Positions 6,686 through 14,818 of a DNA stretch of 18,695 nucleotides are shown piece by piece. The DNA is from CAZQAA01 sp964591255. Its GTDB lineage: Bacteria; Desulfobacterota; DSM-4660; Desulfatiglandales; Desulfatiglandaceae. Below the pieces are notes generated by a model. That model did no database searches. It saw only the letters and a program-made list of their open reading frames with translations, and was not told where the DNA came from. Position 1 is the first letter of the stretch; every line of letters starts with the position of its first letter. The stretch is taken from positions 1 to 18,695 of the forward strand of contig CAZQAA010000087.1 of the NCBI GenBank assembly GCA_964591255.1, in the 5' to 3' direction. The position numbers and the translations under genes were made by a program.

Positions 6686-6946
6686 ATGGCTTATGATGCT
6701 TCCAAGGACCGGATATTAAAATCATGGGAAAATGAAGAGACCGGACTCACTATCTCCATTCACCGTTATGATGACGGCGATCCAAAACTACAGATAGGCC
6801 CCCGTACCTATACAAAACGTGACGGTACCAAAGGAAATACCAAAGCCGGTCGCCTGTCCATAGATGATGTGCTGTGGCTTAGTGATATCTTAGATGATGT
6901 AAAAGAAAAGATGAGCGAATTTTATCTTGATGATGGCAACCAATAA
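6686..6946 (+). CDS. PC4/YdbC-like putative single-stranded nucleic-acid-binding protein
   Basis: Protein of 86 aa. The ATG at 6686 follows AAAGGAGG (6668-6675); an in-frame ATG at 6665 lies ahead of that site and is rejected. The pattern matches the PC4 (transcriptional coactivator p15) fold: strands SISIHRY-like (TISIHRYDDGD), KLQIGPRTYTKRDG, a Lys/Gly-rich turn KGNTKAGRL, and a C-terminal helix SIDDVLWLSDILDDVKEKM. Bacterial PC4-like proteins bind single-stranded DNA as dimers and may affect transcription. The basic central loop fits nucleic-acid contact, and the acidic C-terminus is typical of small regulators. It lies 26 bases before murA and is probably co-transcribed. The function is inferred from fold only. 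Confidence 0.6.
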   Translation: MAYDASKDRILKSWENEETGLTISIHRYDDGDPKLQIGPRTYTKRDGTKGNTKAGRLSIDDVLWLSDILDDVKEKMSEFYLDDGNQ

Positions 6947-6972
6947 CATCACATAAAATAAGATCATGGATA

Positions 6973-8229
6973 ATGGACAAAATAGTTATTGAAGGCGGCA
7001 AACCGTTAAGGGGAGATATAAAAATCAGCGGGGCAAAGAATGCTGCCCTTCCCGTTATTGCTGCATCTATTCTGACAGGCGGCCAGCACCAGCTATACAA
7101 TGTCCCCAACCTGAGAGATATTAATACCATTAAAAGCATCATGATCAAATTGGGGATCGTCTTCCGGGATAAAGACAATGTCCTGCATATTGATTCAGGC
7201 AACCTTGAGGACTTCAAGGCGCCTTATGACTTGGTAAAGACCATGAGGGCATCAATTCTCCTCCTGGGACCGCTCTTGGCCCGATATGGAAGGGCAAAGA
7301 TCTCCCTGCCCGGAGGTTGTGCAATAGGTGCAAGACCGGTCAACCTGCACCTTAAGGCACTGGCGGCAATGGGGGCGGGCATATCCCTGGACCATGGTTA
7401 TATAGATGCCCAGGTCAACAAGTTGAAAGGCGCCAATATATTCTTTGACATACCTACAGTAACAGGCACTGAAAACATAATGATGGCCGCGGTGTTGGCA
7501 GACGGCATCACTGTCTTGAAAAATGCGGCAAGGGAACCTGAAATAACCAATCTTGCGGATATGCTGCGCGACATGGGAGCCGATATCGAGGGGGACGGTA
7601 CAGACACCATTGTCGTGCACGGGGTCAAAGATCTCAAACCGGGCACTCATGCCATTATCCCAGACAGGATTGAGGCCGGGACATTCATGATCGCCGCGGC
7701 CATGACCCGGGGTGAGATTGAGATCAAGGACTGTTTGCCGGAACACCTGGGAGCCCTAATGGAAAAGCTTGAGATGGCCGGGGCCAAAATCGACATACTT
7801 AATGACAGAATCCATATCAAAGGCCCTGAAGTGATTGAAAGCGTGGATATTAAGACTCTCCCCTTTCCCGGATTTCCGACTGATCTGCAGGCCCAGTTCA
7901 TGGCACTCATGTGTATAGCCAAGGGATGGAGCATGATCCGGGAGACCGTGTTTGAAAATCGATTCATTCACGTCAGTGAGCTAAGACGGATGGGCGCAGA
8001 TATAGAGATCAATGGGGCGCAGGCGCTGGTGAGGGGCAAAAAGCGGCTCCTCTCTGCCCCTGTGATGGCAACCGACCTCAGGGCCAGTGCATCTCTTATT
8101 CTGGCAGGATTAGCAGCCGAAGGTGGCAGGACCGAGGTTCACAGGATCTATCACCTGGACAGGGGGTATGAATACCTGGAAAAAAAATTCGCTGACCTCG
8201 GAGCCTCTATATGGCGAGAAAAAGAATAG
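6973..8229 (+). CDS. murA: UDP-N-acetylglucosamine 1-carboxyvinyltransferase
   Basis: Protein of 418 aa, full length for MurA. It transfers enolpyruvate from PEP to UDP-GlcNAc, the first committed step of peptidoglycan synthesis, in the cytoplasm. The start MDKIVIEGGKPLRGDIKISG is typical, and K22 in GAKNA is the conserved catalytic lysine. GGCAIGARPVNLH (114-126) carries the active-site Cys (C116), so the enzyme should be fosfomycin-sensitive. ATDLRASASLILAGLAAEG near the C-terminus is the usual signature. The ATG lacks a strong Shine-Dalgarno sequence. The stop is followed after one base by the comEC ATG, so those two are translationally coupled. Confidence 0.97.
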   Translation: MDKIVIEGGKPLRGDIKISGAKNAALPVIAASILTGGQHQLYNVPNLRDINTIKSIMIKLGIVFRDKDNVLHIDSGNLEDFKAPYDLVKTMRASILLLGPLLARYGRAKISLPGGCAIGARPVNLHLKALAAMGAGISLDHGYIDAQVNKLKGANIFFDIPTVTGTENIMMAAVLADGITVLKNAAREPEITNLADMLRDMGADIEGDGTDTIVVHGVKDLKPGTHAIIPDRIEAGTFMIAAAMTRGEIEIKDCLPEHLGALMEKLEMAGAKIDILNDRIHIKGPEVIESVDIKTLPFPGFPTDLQAQFMALMCIAKGWSMIRETVFENRFIHVSELRRMGADIEINGAQALVRGKKRLLSAPVMATDLRASASLILAGLAAEGGRTEVHRIYHLDRGYEYLEKKFADLGASIWREKE

Positions 8230-8230
8230 G

Positions 8231-10723
8231 ATGTTCCAACGTCCCCTTGTTCCACTTTTCATCGCTTTTGCAGGCGGCATATTATTGGGACACTTCCAGT
8301 CTCTGGCCTGTGAACATTCTGTTATCCCCATCCTGCTTGGATTTTCATTCCTCGCCACAATCATTCTCCTGATACCACAAAGTCTAAAAGCACCCTGTCT
8401 GATCATCATTTTTCTCCTTGCAGGCGCACTGATTGATCAGGGAACGCATCGACCGTCAAAGATCCTCTCTTATGCTACACAACGGGAAAAAGTAACTATC
8501 GAGGGGACAGTGCTTGTTCCCCCAAGAATTACGGAAAAGAGAGCAAGGCTGAATGTCAGGGCACACTGTCTGTTTGTCAAAGGCAGGAGGATCTTTACAG
8601 ATGAAAAGATATTCGTCAGCGTGTACAATCATCCGGCTTACGTAAGACCGGGAGAAAAGATCCGTTTTCCAGCCAGGCTCAGACCTTTCAAAAACTTCAA
8701 CAATCCCGGCAGGTATGATTATGAATCGGCCATGCGTTTAAAGGGGTTTTCATGTGCGGCTGCTGTCTCTGATGGAAGGTATATCGTGCCCATGGGTCCC
8801 GGGCATCTCACGTTTATACAGCGGATCACGGAAATGCTTCAAGGACCGGTGAGGGCCTTTTTTGAAAATGAACTGTCGCCAAGGGACAATGCAATTTTTC
8901 GTGCATTGATCCTGGGTGAACGTCAGGAGATCACAGACCAGCTAAGGGAACCGTTCAACAGGACAGGGCTCGGGCATCTTCTTGCCGTATCGGGCCTCCA
9001 TATCGGGCTTGTGGCCTGGATTTCCTTTTTTCTTTTCAAGGCCATCCTGTCCAGGTCATACAAACTCTCCCTCAAGACGGATATCAGGAAGATCTGTGCC
9101 CTTATGACCTGTCTCCCTGTACTGGGATATGCCCTTATAGCCGGATTTCAGGTCTCGAGCCTGCGGGCCATGATCATGGTCCTGGTGTTTCTCTTATCAG
9201 TGATCCTGAAACGGGAAAAGGATATATGGTCCACACTGGCGCTGGCCGGACTGATAATCCTTGCCGCAGACCCGCATGCCATCTTCAGCATATCGTTTCA
9301 GCTCTCATTTATTGCAGTAGGAGGTATACTCTGGCTGACTCCTCCCATAATGACCCGGTTCGCCGCTAATATCAACCTATCACAAAACAAGAAAACAGGC
9401 ATGCTACAACATGCCCTTTTCTATATTGTCGGACTTGCCGCGGCAAGTCTTGCAGCCACTATCATTCTGCTTCCCATTCTCAGTCTGTATTTCCACCGTA
9501 TTTCACTCGTCACTCTCCCTGCCAATATCATGACAGTACCTATCCTGGGGTTGTGGATCCTGCCGATGGGCATGCTCTCCTGTCTAGTCCTGCCTCTCTC
9601 ACATCAGTTGGCATGCATCTTCATCCACCTCGGCACACTGGGACTGCACATAATGATGGAGATAATCGGTTTTTGGTCCTCCATTCCTTGGTCAAGTATC
9701 ATGATGGTGACACCGAACATATATGAAATCTTCATATATTATGCCCTTATTTTTTTCATATTTTTCATAAGGCGTTTTTACTGGGCAAAGAGAGGGTTCG
9801 CAGCAGTCATCCTTATTGTTTTTATTGACATAGCCTGCTGGACCTACAAGGTGCATTTCAATAAAGAGCTGAGGGTCACGTTCCTCGATGTGGGACAGGG
9901 CAATGCCGCCCTGATAGAGTTTCCTTTTGGCAGAAAAATGCTTATAGACGGTGGCGGTTTTCCCGGTGATTCCTTTGACGTTGGCAGGATGGTGATAGGC
10001 CCGTTTCTGTTGCATTCAAAAATCACCCGCATACATTACTTAGTCTTGAGCCATCCCCAGTCAGATCACATGAACGGACTCCGTTTTATTGCAAGCCATT
10101 TTCATCCAGTGGAATTCTGGTACAACGGAGACATGGTCAAGACCCCATCCTTCCTGGAGCTTATGGAGATCATAAAATCACGGGAGATCAGAACATTTCT
10201 GCCCGGGGACCTGAAAGGGGGGAGAAATATCAACGGGGCCAGAGTCGAGATCCTGCATCCACCGCCCACGATCCCTTTGACTAGGTCTTTTGACGCAGCA
10301 GATCTGAACAACAACTCCCTTGTACTTAAGATATCTTACAAGGGAAAAGCCCTTCTGTTCCCCGGTGATCTGGAGTATAAGGGAGAAAAGGTCCTCATTT
10401 CAAATGCAGGGGATCTCCTGAAAAGCGACATACTCCTTTCCCCTCATCACGGAAGCCGAACCTCCAGCAGTCCCCGGTTTCTTGAGCTTGTCCATCCCCG
10501 AATATGCGTGATATCCTCAGGCAAAGGAAACTTTTTCGGCTTTCCTCACAAAGAGACACTTAAAAGGCTTAAGGAGATAGGATGCAAAACCATAAGGATA
10601 GACAAGACAGGGGCCGTATGTGTCGAAGTTGGCCCTCAACACCTTTATATAGATACCTTTCTTGAGAAGGAATGTCTTCCAAACAGGACCAGCCCACAGG
10701 CATATAAAGACCTCAACCAGTGA
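8231..10723 (+). CDS. comEC: ComEC/Rec2 DNA-uptake channel protein
   Basis: Protein of 830 aa starting at the ATG at 8231, one base after the murA stop; the open frame reaches back into murA, but only this start gives a normal N-terminus (MFQRPLVPLFIAFAGGILLG). It is an inner-membrane protein with several hydrophobic segments. The order is an N-terminal DUF4131 region (about 25-190), a competence domain (about 215-490; LLAVSGLHIGLVAW is diagnostic) and a C-terminal metallo-beta-lactamase-like domain (about 545-790). The last carries FLDVGQGNAALIEF, LIDGGG, SHPQSDHMNG, FPGDLE and LSPHHGSRTSS. ComEC moves single-stranded DNA across the inner membrane. The domain is complete, so the cell may be naturally transformable if a pilus is present. 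The metal motif reads H-P-Q-S-D-H rather than H-x-H-x-D-H. Confidence 0.93.
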   Translation: MFQRPLVPLFIAFAGGILLGHFQSLACEHSVIPILLGFSFLATIILLIPQSLKAPCLIIIFLLAGALIDQGTHRPSKILSYATQREKVTIEGTVLVPPRITEKRARLNVRAHCLFVKGRRIFTDEKIFVSVYNHPAYVRPGEKIRFPARLRPFKNFNNPGRYDYESAMRLKGFSCAAAVSDGRYIVPMGPGHLTFIQRITEMLQGPVRAFFENELSPRDNAIFRALILGERQEITDQLREPFNRTGLGHLLAVSGLHIGLVAWISFFLFKAILSRSYKLSLKTDIRKICALMTCLPVLGYALIAGFQVSSLRAMIMVLVFLLSVILKREKDIWSTLALAGLIILAADPHAIFSISFQLSFIAVGGILWLTPPIMTRFAANINLSQNKKTGMLQHALFYIVGLAAASLAATIILLPILSLYFHRISLVTLPANIMTVPILGLWILPMGMLSCLVLPLSHQLACIFIHLGTLGLHIMMEIIGFWSSIPWSSIMMVTPNIYEIFIYYALIFFIFFIRRFYWAKRGFAAVILIVFIDIACWTYKVHFNKELRVTFLDVGQGNAALIEFPFGRKMLIDGGGFPGDSFDVGRMVIGPFLLHSKITRIHYLVLSHPQSDHMNGLRFIASHFHPVEFWYNGDMVKTPSFLELMEIIKSREIRTFLPGDLKGGRNINGARVEILHPPPTIPLTRSFDAADLNNNSLVLKISYKGKALLFPGDLEYKGEKVLISNAGDLLKSDILLSPHHGSRTSSSPRFLELVHPRICVISSGKGNFFGFPHKETLKRLKEIGCKTIRIDKTGAVCVEVGPQHLYIDTFLEKECLPNRTSPQAYKDLNQ

Positions 10724-10739
10724 AACTGCAGGTGGTGTC

Positions 10740-10768
10740 TTGCCCTTCCAGCCTTCATCTGTTATCCT
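10740..10768 (+). promoter_or_regulatory. Candidate internal promoter ahead of the phosphofructokinase gene
   Basis: TTGCCC (10740-10745) and TATCCT (10763-10768) are 17 bases apart, each 4 of 6 to consensus, within the 87-base gap after comEC. This is the largest gap in the plus-strand run, so a separate promoter is reasonable but the match is modest. Confidence 0.3.
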
Positions 10769-10810
10769 GACAGCCCATGAATAATTCAGAGTGAACAAGG
10801 GAGATATAAA

Positions 10811-11986
10811 ATGGAGACAGGAACAAAAAGCAGGGGCACCATTGCAATACTGACCGGAGGAGGAGATGTGCCGGGGCTCAATCCATGTATAAAAACCCTG
10901 GTATACAGGGCAGCAAGCGAGGGCATAAGGCCGTTGGGGATAAGGCGTGGATGGGCAGGGCTCCTGGAGTATAATCCGGATGATCCAGGGTCATCAAGCA
11001 GGTGTATTGAGGAACTTAATCCGGCCCACGTCCGCACCATTGATCGGTACGGCGGCACTCACTTGCATACCTCCAGGACCAACCCGAGTGCCATAAGGCT
11101 AAAAGATGCACCCTCGTTTCTGAAACCGGAGTTCAAAAAGGAGGATGAGATAAAAGACTTCACTCCACATATTATAAAAAATCTGGAAACCCTGGGTGTA
11201 GATGCCATCATCCCGATAGGGGGAGACGACACCCTTAGCTTTGCAGAGAGACTTCATAAGGAAGGATTTCCAGTAATTGCCATACCAAAGACAATGGACA
11301 ACGACGTGTTTGGTACGGATTACTGCATAGGATTTTCCACCGCCGTGACAAGGGGTGTCAGTTTCATACATGCCCTCAGGACCTGTACCGGTTCACACGA
11401 ACGGATCGCCGTTATTGAGCTTTTCGGCCGTTACTGCGGAGAGACATCTCTCATATCGGCATATCTGGCAGGCGTGGACCGGGCAATTATTTCAGAAGTG
11501 CCTTTTGACCCGGAAAAGTTGGCAACACTGATAATGAAGGACAAGAAGGCTAATCCAAAGAATTATGCCATGATTACCATTTCCGAGGGGGCCCGGATGG
11601 TGGGAGGTGATATGTTTATGTCAGGTGAATCAGATGGGTATGGTCACCGCCGGCTTGGCGGCATAGGAGAAGAAACAGGCCTCATACTCAAGGATCTCAC
11701 TGGAGAAGATGTTCTCAATCAGCGGATATCCTATCTTATGAGAAGCGGCGCACCGGACTCATTGGACCTAATGGTGGCTGTAAACTACGCAAACATGGCT
11801 ATTGACCTTTTTTTAAAAAAGACATTCGGACGTCTTATAGCCCTGAGCAGAGGAATATATACAGACCTGCCTATAAGCACCATTACAACCGGGCAAAAAA
11901 GGGTTGATGTCAGAGAGCTGTATGATGTTGATGAATACCGTCCGAAGGTGATGCATGTGGGTGGAAAACCCATGTTCCTTTATTAA
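10811..11986 (+). CDS. Phosphofructokinase, probably pyrophosphate-dependent
   Basis: Protein of 391 aa. GGGDVPGLN (17-25) is the family's nucleotide/phosphate loop, and PKTMDNDVFGTD (159-170) holds the catalytic D163. IGGDD (136-140) carries Asp where ATP-dependent PfkA has Gly, and K160 in PKTMDND replaces the Gly of PGTIDND. In the family the Asp/Lys pair marks PPi-dependent enzymes and the Gly/Gly pair marks ATP enzymes, so PPi is the expected donor. The reaction is fructose 6-phosphate to fructose 1,6-bisphosphate, reversible with PPi. FGRYCGE (207-213) matches the PfkA GRYCGD block. Length fits the group III PFKs. A ribosome binding site (GGGAG) precedes the ATG, and ispG follows after 24 bases. 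No allosteric C-terminal duplication is seen. Confidence 0.85.
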   Translation: METGTKSRGTIAILTGGGDVPGLNPCIKTLVYRAASEGIRPLGIRRGWAGLLEYNPDDPGSSSRCIEELNPAHVRTIDRYGGTHLHTSRTNPSAIRLKDAPSFLKPEFKKEDEIKDFTPHIIKNLETLGVDAIIPIGGDDTLSFAERLHKEGFPVIAIPKTMDNDVFGTDYCIGFSTAVTRGVSFIHALRTCTGSHERIAVIELFGRYCGETSLISAYLAGVDRAIISEVPFDPEKLATLIMKDKKANPKNYAMITISEGARMVGGDMFMSGESDGYGHRRLGGIGEETGLILKDLTGEDVLNQRISYLMRSGAPDSLDLMVAVNYANMAIDLFLKKTFGRLIALSRGIYTDLPISTITTGQKRVDVRELYDVDEYRPKVMHVGGKPMFLY

Positions 11987-12010
11987 CAAATACCTTTGGG
12001 AGACAGAAAA

Positions 12011-13069
12011 TTGAAGAGAAATAATACCCGCAGGATTTATATAGGTGGTGTACCCATAGGCGGAGGGGCGCCCGTCGTGGTTCAGTCCATGACCAATACT
12101 GACACAAGGGATATCCCTTCCACTGTCCATCAAATTGACAGGCTGTACGAGGCAGGCTGTGAGATCGTACGCCTTGCCATTCCGGACGATGCAGCCGCCG
12201 CTGCTTTTAAAGAGATCAAATCCGAGGTAAAGCCCCCCCTTATCGCCGACATACATTTTGATCATCGTCTGGCCCTTAAGGTCATGGAAATGGGTGCAGA
12301 CGGCCTGAGAATCAATCCCGGCAATATCGGTGGCAATAAGGCGGTTAGAGATGTTGTGAAATCTGCGGCAGATATAGGGATCCCAATCCGTATAGGTGTA
12401 AACGCGGGTTCCCTTCACAAGGATATCCTTTCGAGATACGGACATCCCACACCAGAGGCCATGGTGGAAAGTGCGATTACACATATAAGACTGTTTGAGG
12501 ATTTGGGGTTTGATCATATCAAGATATCGCTCAAGTCTTCCCATGTGATGAACACCATCAGGGCCTATGAACTTCTGAGCAAAAAGGTGGATTATCCCAT
12601 GCACCTTGGAGTGACCGAGGCAGGTACGCTTATCTCCGGGACGGTCAAAAATGCAATAGGTATTGGCTACCTGTTGGCCGAGGGTATTGGTGACACATTT
12701 CGGGTTTCACTTACAACCGATCCGGTTGAGGAGGTCAGGGTCGCCTATGAAATACTGAGGGCATTAGATCTCAGGCACAGGGGGCCTGAGATTATATCAT
12801 GTCCCACGTGTGGCAGGTGCGAAATAGATCTTTGCGGTCTTGTAGAGAAGGTGGAAAGGGCACTGTCAGGCATAACTGCATCACCCAAGGTGGCTGTTAT
12901 GGGATGCATAGTAAACGGGCCCGGTGAGGCAAAAGAGGCGGACATAGGCATTGCAGGAGGCAGGGGCAACGGCATCCTATTTAAAAAGGGAGAACTCATA
13001 AGAAAGGTTCCGGAAGAAGAACTCGCAGATGTCCTGGTCAAGGAAGTAAAACAATTAATAGAAGTATGA
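12011..13069 (+). CDS. ispG: 4-hydroxy-3-methylbut-2-enyl-diphosphate synthase
   Basis: Protein of 352 aa from a TTG start at 12011. GGGAGA (11998-12003) sits seven bases before it, and the resulting N-terminus KRNNTRRIYIGGVPIGGGAP matches the family; an upstream in-frame TTG at 11996 overlaps that site. IspG (GcpE) reductively converts MEcPP to HMBPP in the MEP isoprenoid pathway using a [4Fe-4S] cluster. Cluster ligands are C264 and C267 in CPTCGR and C299 in GCIVNGPGEA. The TIM-barrel block VVQSMTNTDT and the RINPGNIG block are intact. It is the short bacterial form without the plant insertion. It precedes proS by 24 bases in the same run. Confidence 0.96.
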   Translation: MKRNNTRRIYIGGVPIGGGAPVVVQSMTNTDTRDIPSTVHQIDRLYEAGCEIVRLAIPDDAAAAAFKEIKSEVKPPLIADIHFDHRLALKVMEMGADGLRINPGNIGGNKAVRDVVKSAADIGIPIRIGVNAGSLHKDILSRYGHPTPEAMVESAITHIRLFEDLGFDHIKISLKSSHVMNTIRAYELLSKKVDYPMHLGVTEAGTLISGTVKNAIGIGYLLAEGIGDTFRVSLTTDPVEEVRVAYEILRALDLRHRGPEIISCPTCGRCEIDLCGLVEKVERALSGITASPKVAVMGCIVNGPGEAKEADIGIAGGRGNGILFKKGELIRKVPEEELADVLVKEVKQLIEV

Positions 13070-13093
13070 ACATAAAAGGAGTTACAGATTATC

Positions 13094-14818
13094 ATGCGGT
13101 ATTCCAGATATTTCATTCCCACATATAAGGAAAGTCCTTCGGAGGCGGAGATAGTCAGTCATAAACTGATGCTCAGGGCGGGCATGATCAGGAAACTGAC
13201 CTCAGGGATCTATACCTATCTTCCCATCGGGCTTAGGGCCATCAGAAAAGTGGAGAAAATCATCAGGGAGGAAATGGACCGGGCCGGCGCAATAGAGGTC
13301 CTGATGCCCTTTGTGCAGCCATCGGAACTCTGGGAAGAGAGCGGAAGATGGAATTATTATGGACGGGAGTTGTTGAGATTCAAGGACCGCCATAACCACA
13401 ATGCATGTCTGGGGCCCACCCATGAAGAGGTAATTACAGACCTTGTAAGGAATGAGATTCACTCCTACAAACAGATGCCCATCAACCTGTACCAGATCCA
13501 GGCCAAATTCAGAGATGAGATACGTCCCAGATTCGGTATAATGCGCTGCCGTGAATTCATCATGAAAGATGCTTATAGTTTTGATGCGGATGAAGAAGGT
13601 GCAAACAAAAGCTATGAAATCATGAAAGAGACATATAACAGGATATTCAGGAGGTGCGGTCTGAATTTCCGGGCAGTTGAGGCCGATACGGGGAGTATTG
13701 GCGGAAGTTATTCACACGAATTCATGGTATTGGCTGAAACAGGAGAAGATCGTATCATAAGCTGTACCGGCTGCCATTATGCCGCTAACCTGGAAAAAGC
13801 AGAGATCAAAAATGATACAGCAACATCTGAAACAGATGACAACATGCTGCCCATGGAGGAGGTGAACACACCTGAGATTACAACTGTGGAAGACGTAACC
13901 TCTTTTCTTGGAATTTTGCCGAATCAACTCGTAAAGACATTGATCGTGACAGCTGATGATGAGACCATCGCCGTTCTCATAAGGGGTGATCACGAATTAA
14001 ACGAGGCCAAACTCAGAAATTTTCTTGGCGTTCAGAGTGTTGAACTGGCCGGAGAAGGGATCGTGGTGGAAACCACAGATGCACCTGTAGGCTTTGCAGG
14101 ACCGGTGGGACTTGATATCAGGATAGTTGCGGATTATGCGGTCAAAAAAATGAAGAACTTTGTAACCGGTGGGAACAAAAAGGATCTTCATCTCAAAAAC
14201 GTAAACATGAAAAGGGATTTTGAAGTGGAACGCTTTGGTGATTTGCGCATGATTTCACCAGATGACAACTGCCCCAGATGCGGTGCCAAAATCGAGTTCA
14301 TGCGCGGCATCGAGGTGGGGCACATCTTCAAGCTGGGAACAAAATATAGCAGTGCCCTTAAGGCACTGTTTCTGGACGAACATGGCATGGAAAGGCCATG
14401 CATAATGGGATGCTACGGCATCGGAGTCGGCAGATGCGTGGCAGCGGCCATCGAACAGGGTCATGACAAGGACGGGATCATATTCCCTGTTTCCATAGCC
14501 CCGTTTGAAGTGACTATCCTGCCTCTCCAGATGCATGACGGCTCCGTGTTGGAGACAGCTGAACGAATCTATGCCGAGCTTTCGGATCATGGTATTGATG
14601 TGCTCTTGGATGACAGGGACGAGAGGGCAGGGGTAAAATTCAAAGATGCAGATCTCATAGGGATTCCCGTACGTGTTACTATCGGACTTAGAGGACTTGA
14701 AAAAGGCCTGGTGGAGATAAAACTGCGCACTGAACAGGAAAGTATTTCTGTGCCGGTAAAGGATGCCAAGGCCATTATTATGGAAAAGGTGACAGCCCTT
14801 TATGATTCGATTAAATGA
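13094..14818 (+). CDS. proS: Prolyl-tRNA synthetase, bacterial type
   Basis: Protein of 574 aa, normal length for the bacterial ProRS with an INS editing domain. It charges tRNA-Pro and hydrolyses misacylated Ala-tRNA-Pro. Class II motif 1 is near 50-75, motif 2 FRDEIRPRFGIMRCREF spans 139-155, and motif 3 GCYGIGVGR spans 439-447. The INS domain occupies about 225-400, starting after IISCTGCHYAANLEKAE and including PNQLVKTLIV. Two CxxC pairs (224-227, 393-396) flank it. The anticodon-binding domain fills the C-terminus, with LDDRDERAGVKFKDADLIGIP. AAAGGAG precedes the ATG. The last 17 bases overlap rel. Confidence 0.97.
   Translation: MRYSRYFIPTYKESPSEAEIVSHKLMLRAGMIRKLTSGIYTYLPIGLRAIRKVEKIIREEMDRAGAIEVLMPFVQPSELWEESGRWNYYGRELLRFKDRHNHNACLGPTHEEVITDLVRNEIHSYKQMPINLYQIQAKFRDEIRPRFGIMRCREFIMKDAYSFDADEEGANKSYEIMKETYNRIFRRCGLNFRAVEADTGSIGGSYSHEFMVLAETGEDRIISCTGCHYAANLEKAEIKNDTATSETDDNMLPMEEVNTPEITTVEDVTSFLGILPNQLVKTLIVTADDETIAVLIRGDHELNEAKLRNFLGVQSVELAGEGIVVETTDAPVGFAGPVGLDIRIVADYAVKKMKNFVTGGNKKDLHLKNVNMKRDFEVERFGDLRMISPDDNCPRCGAKIEFMRGIEVGHIFKLGTKYSSALKALFLDEHGMERPCIMGCYGIGVGRCVAAAIEQGHDKDGIIFPVSIAPFEVTILPLQMHDGSVLETAERIYAELSDHGIDVLLDDRDERAGVKFKDADLIGIPVRVTIGLRGLEKGLVEIKLRTEQESISVPVKDAKAIIMEKVTALYDSIK

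Noticed and set aside
10048..10078. Non-canonical H-P-Q-S-D-H metal motif in ComEC as a sign of inactivation
   Set aside because: The other metal and substrate motifs are intact, and I recall variation at this position in other ComEC proteins, so it is not a strong anomaly.
11813..12604. 263-codon minus-strand frame across the phosphofructokinase/ispG junction
   Set aside because: It spans two confidently identified genes on the opposite strand and has His/Tyr/Cys-rich shadow composition.
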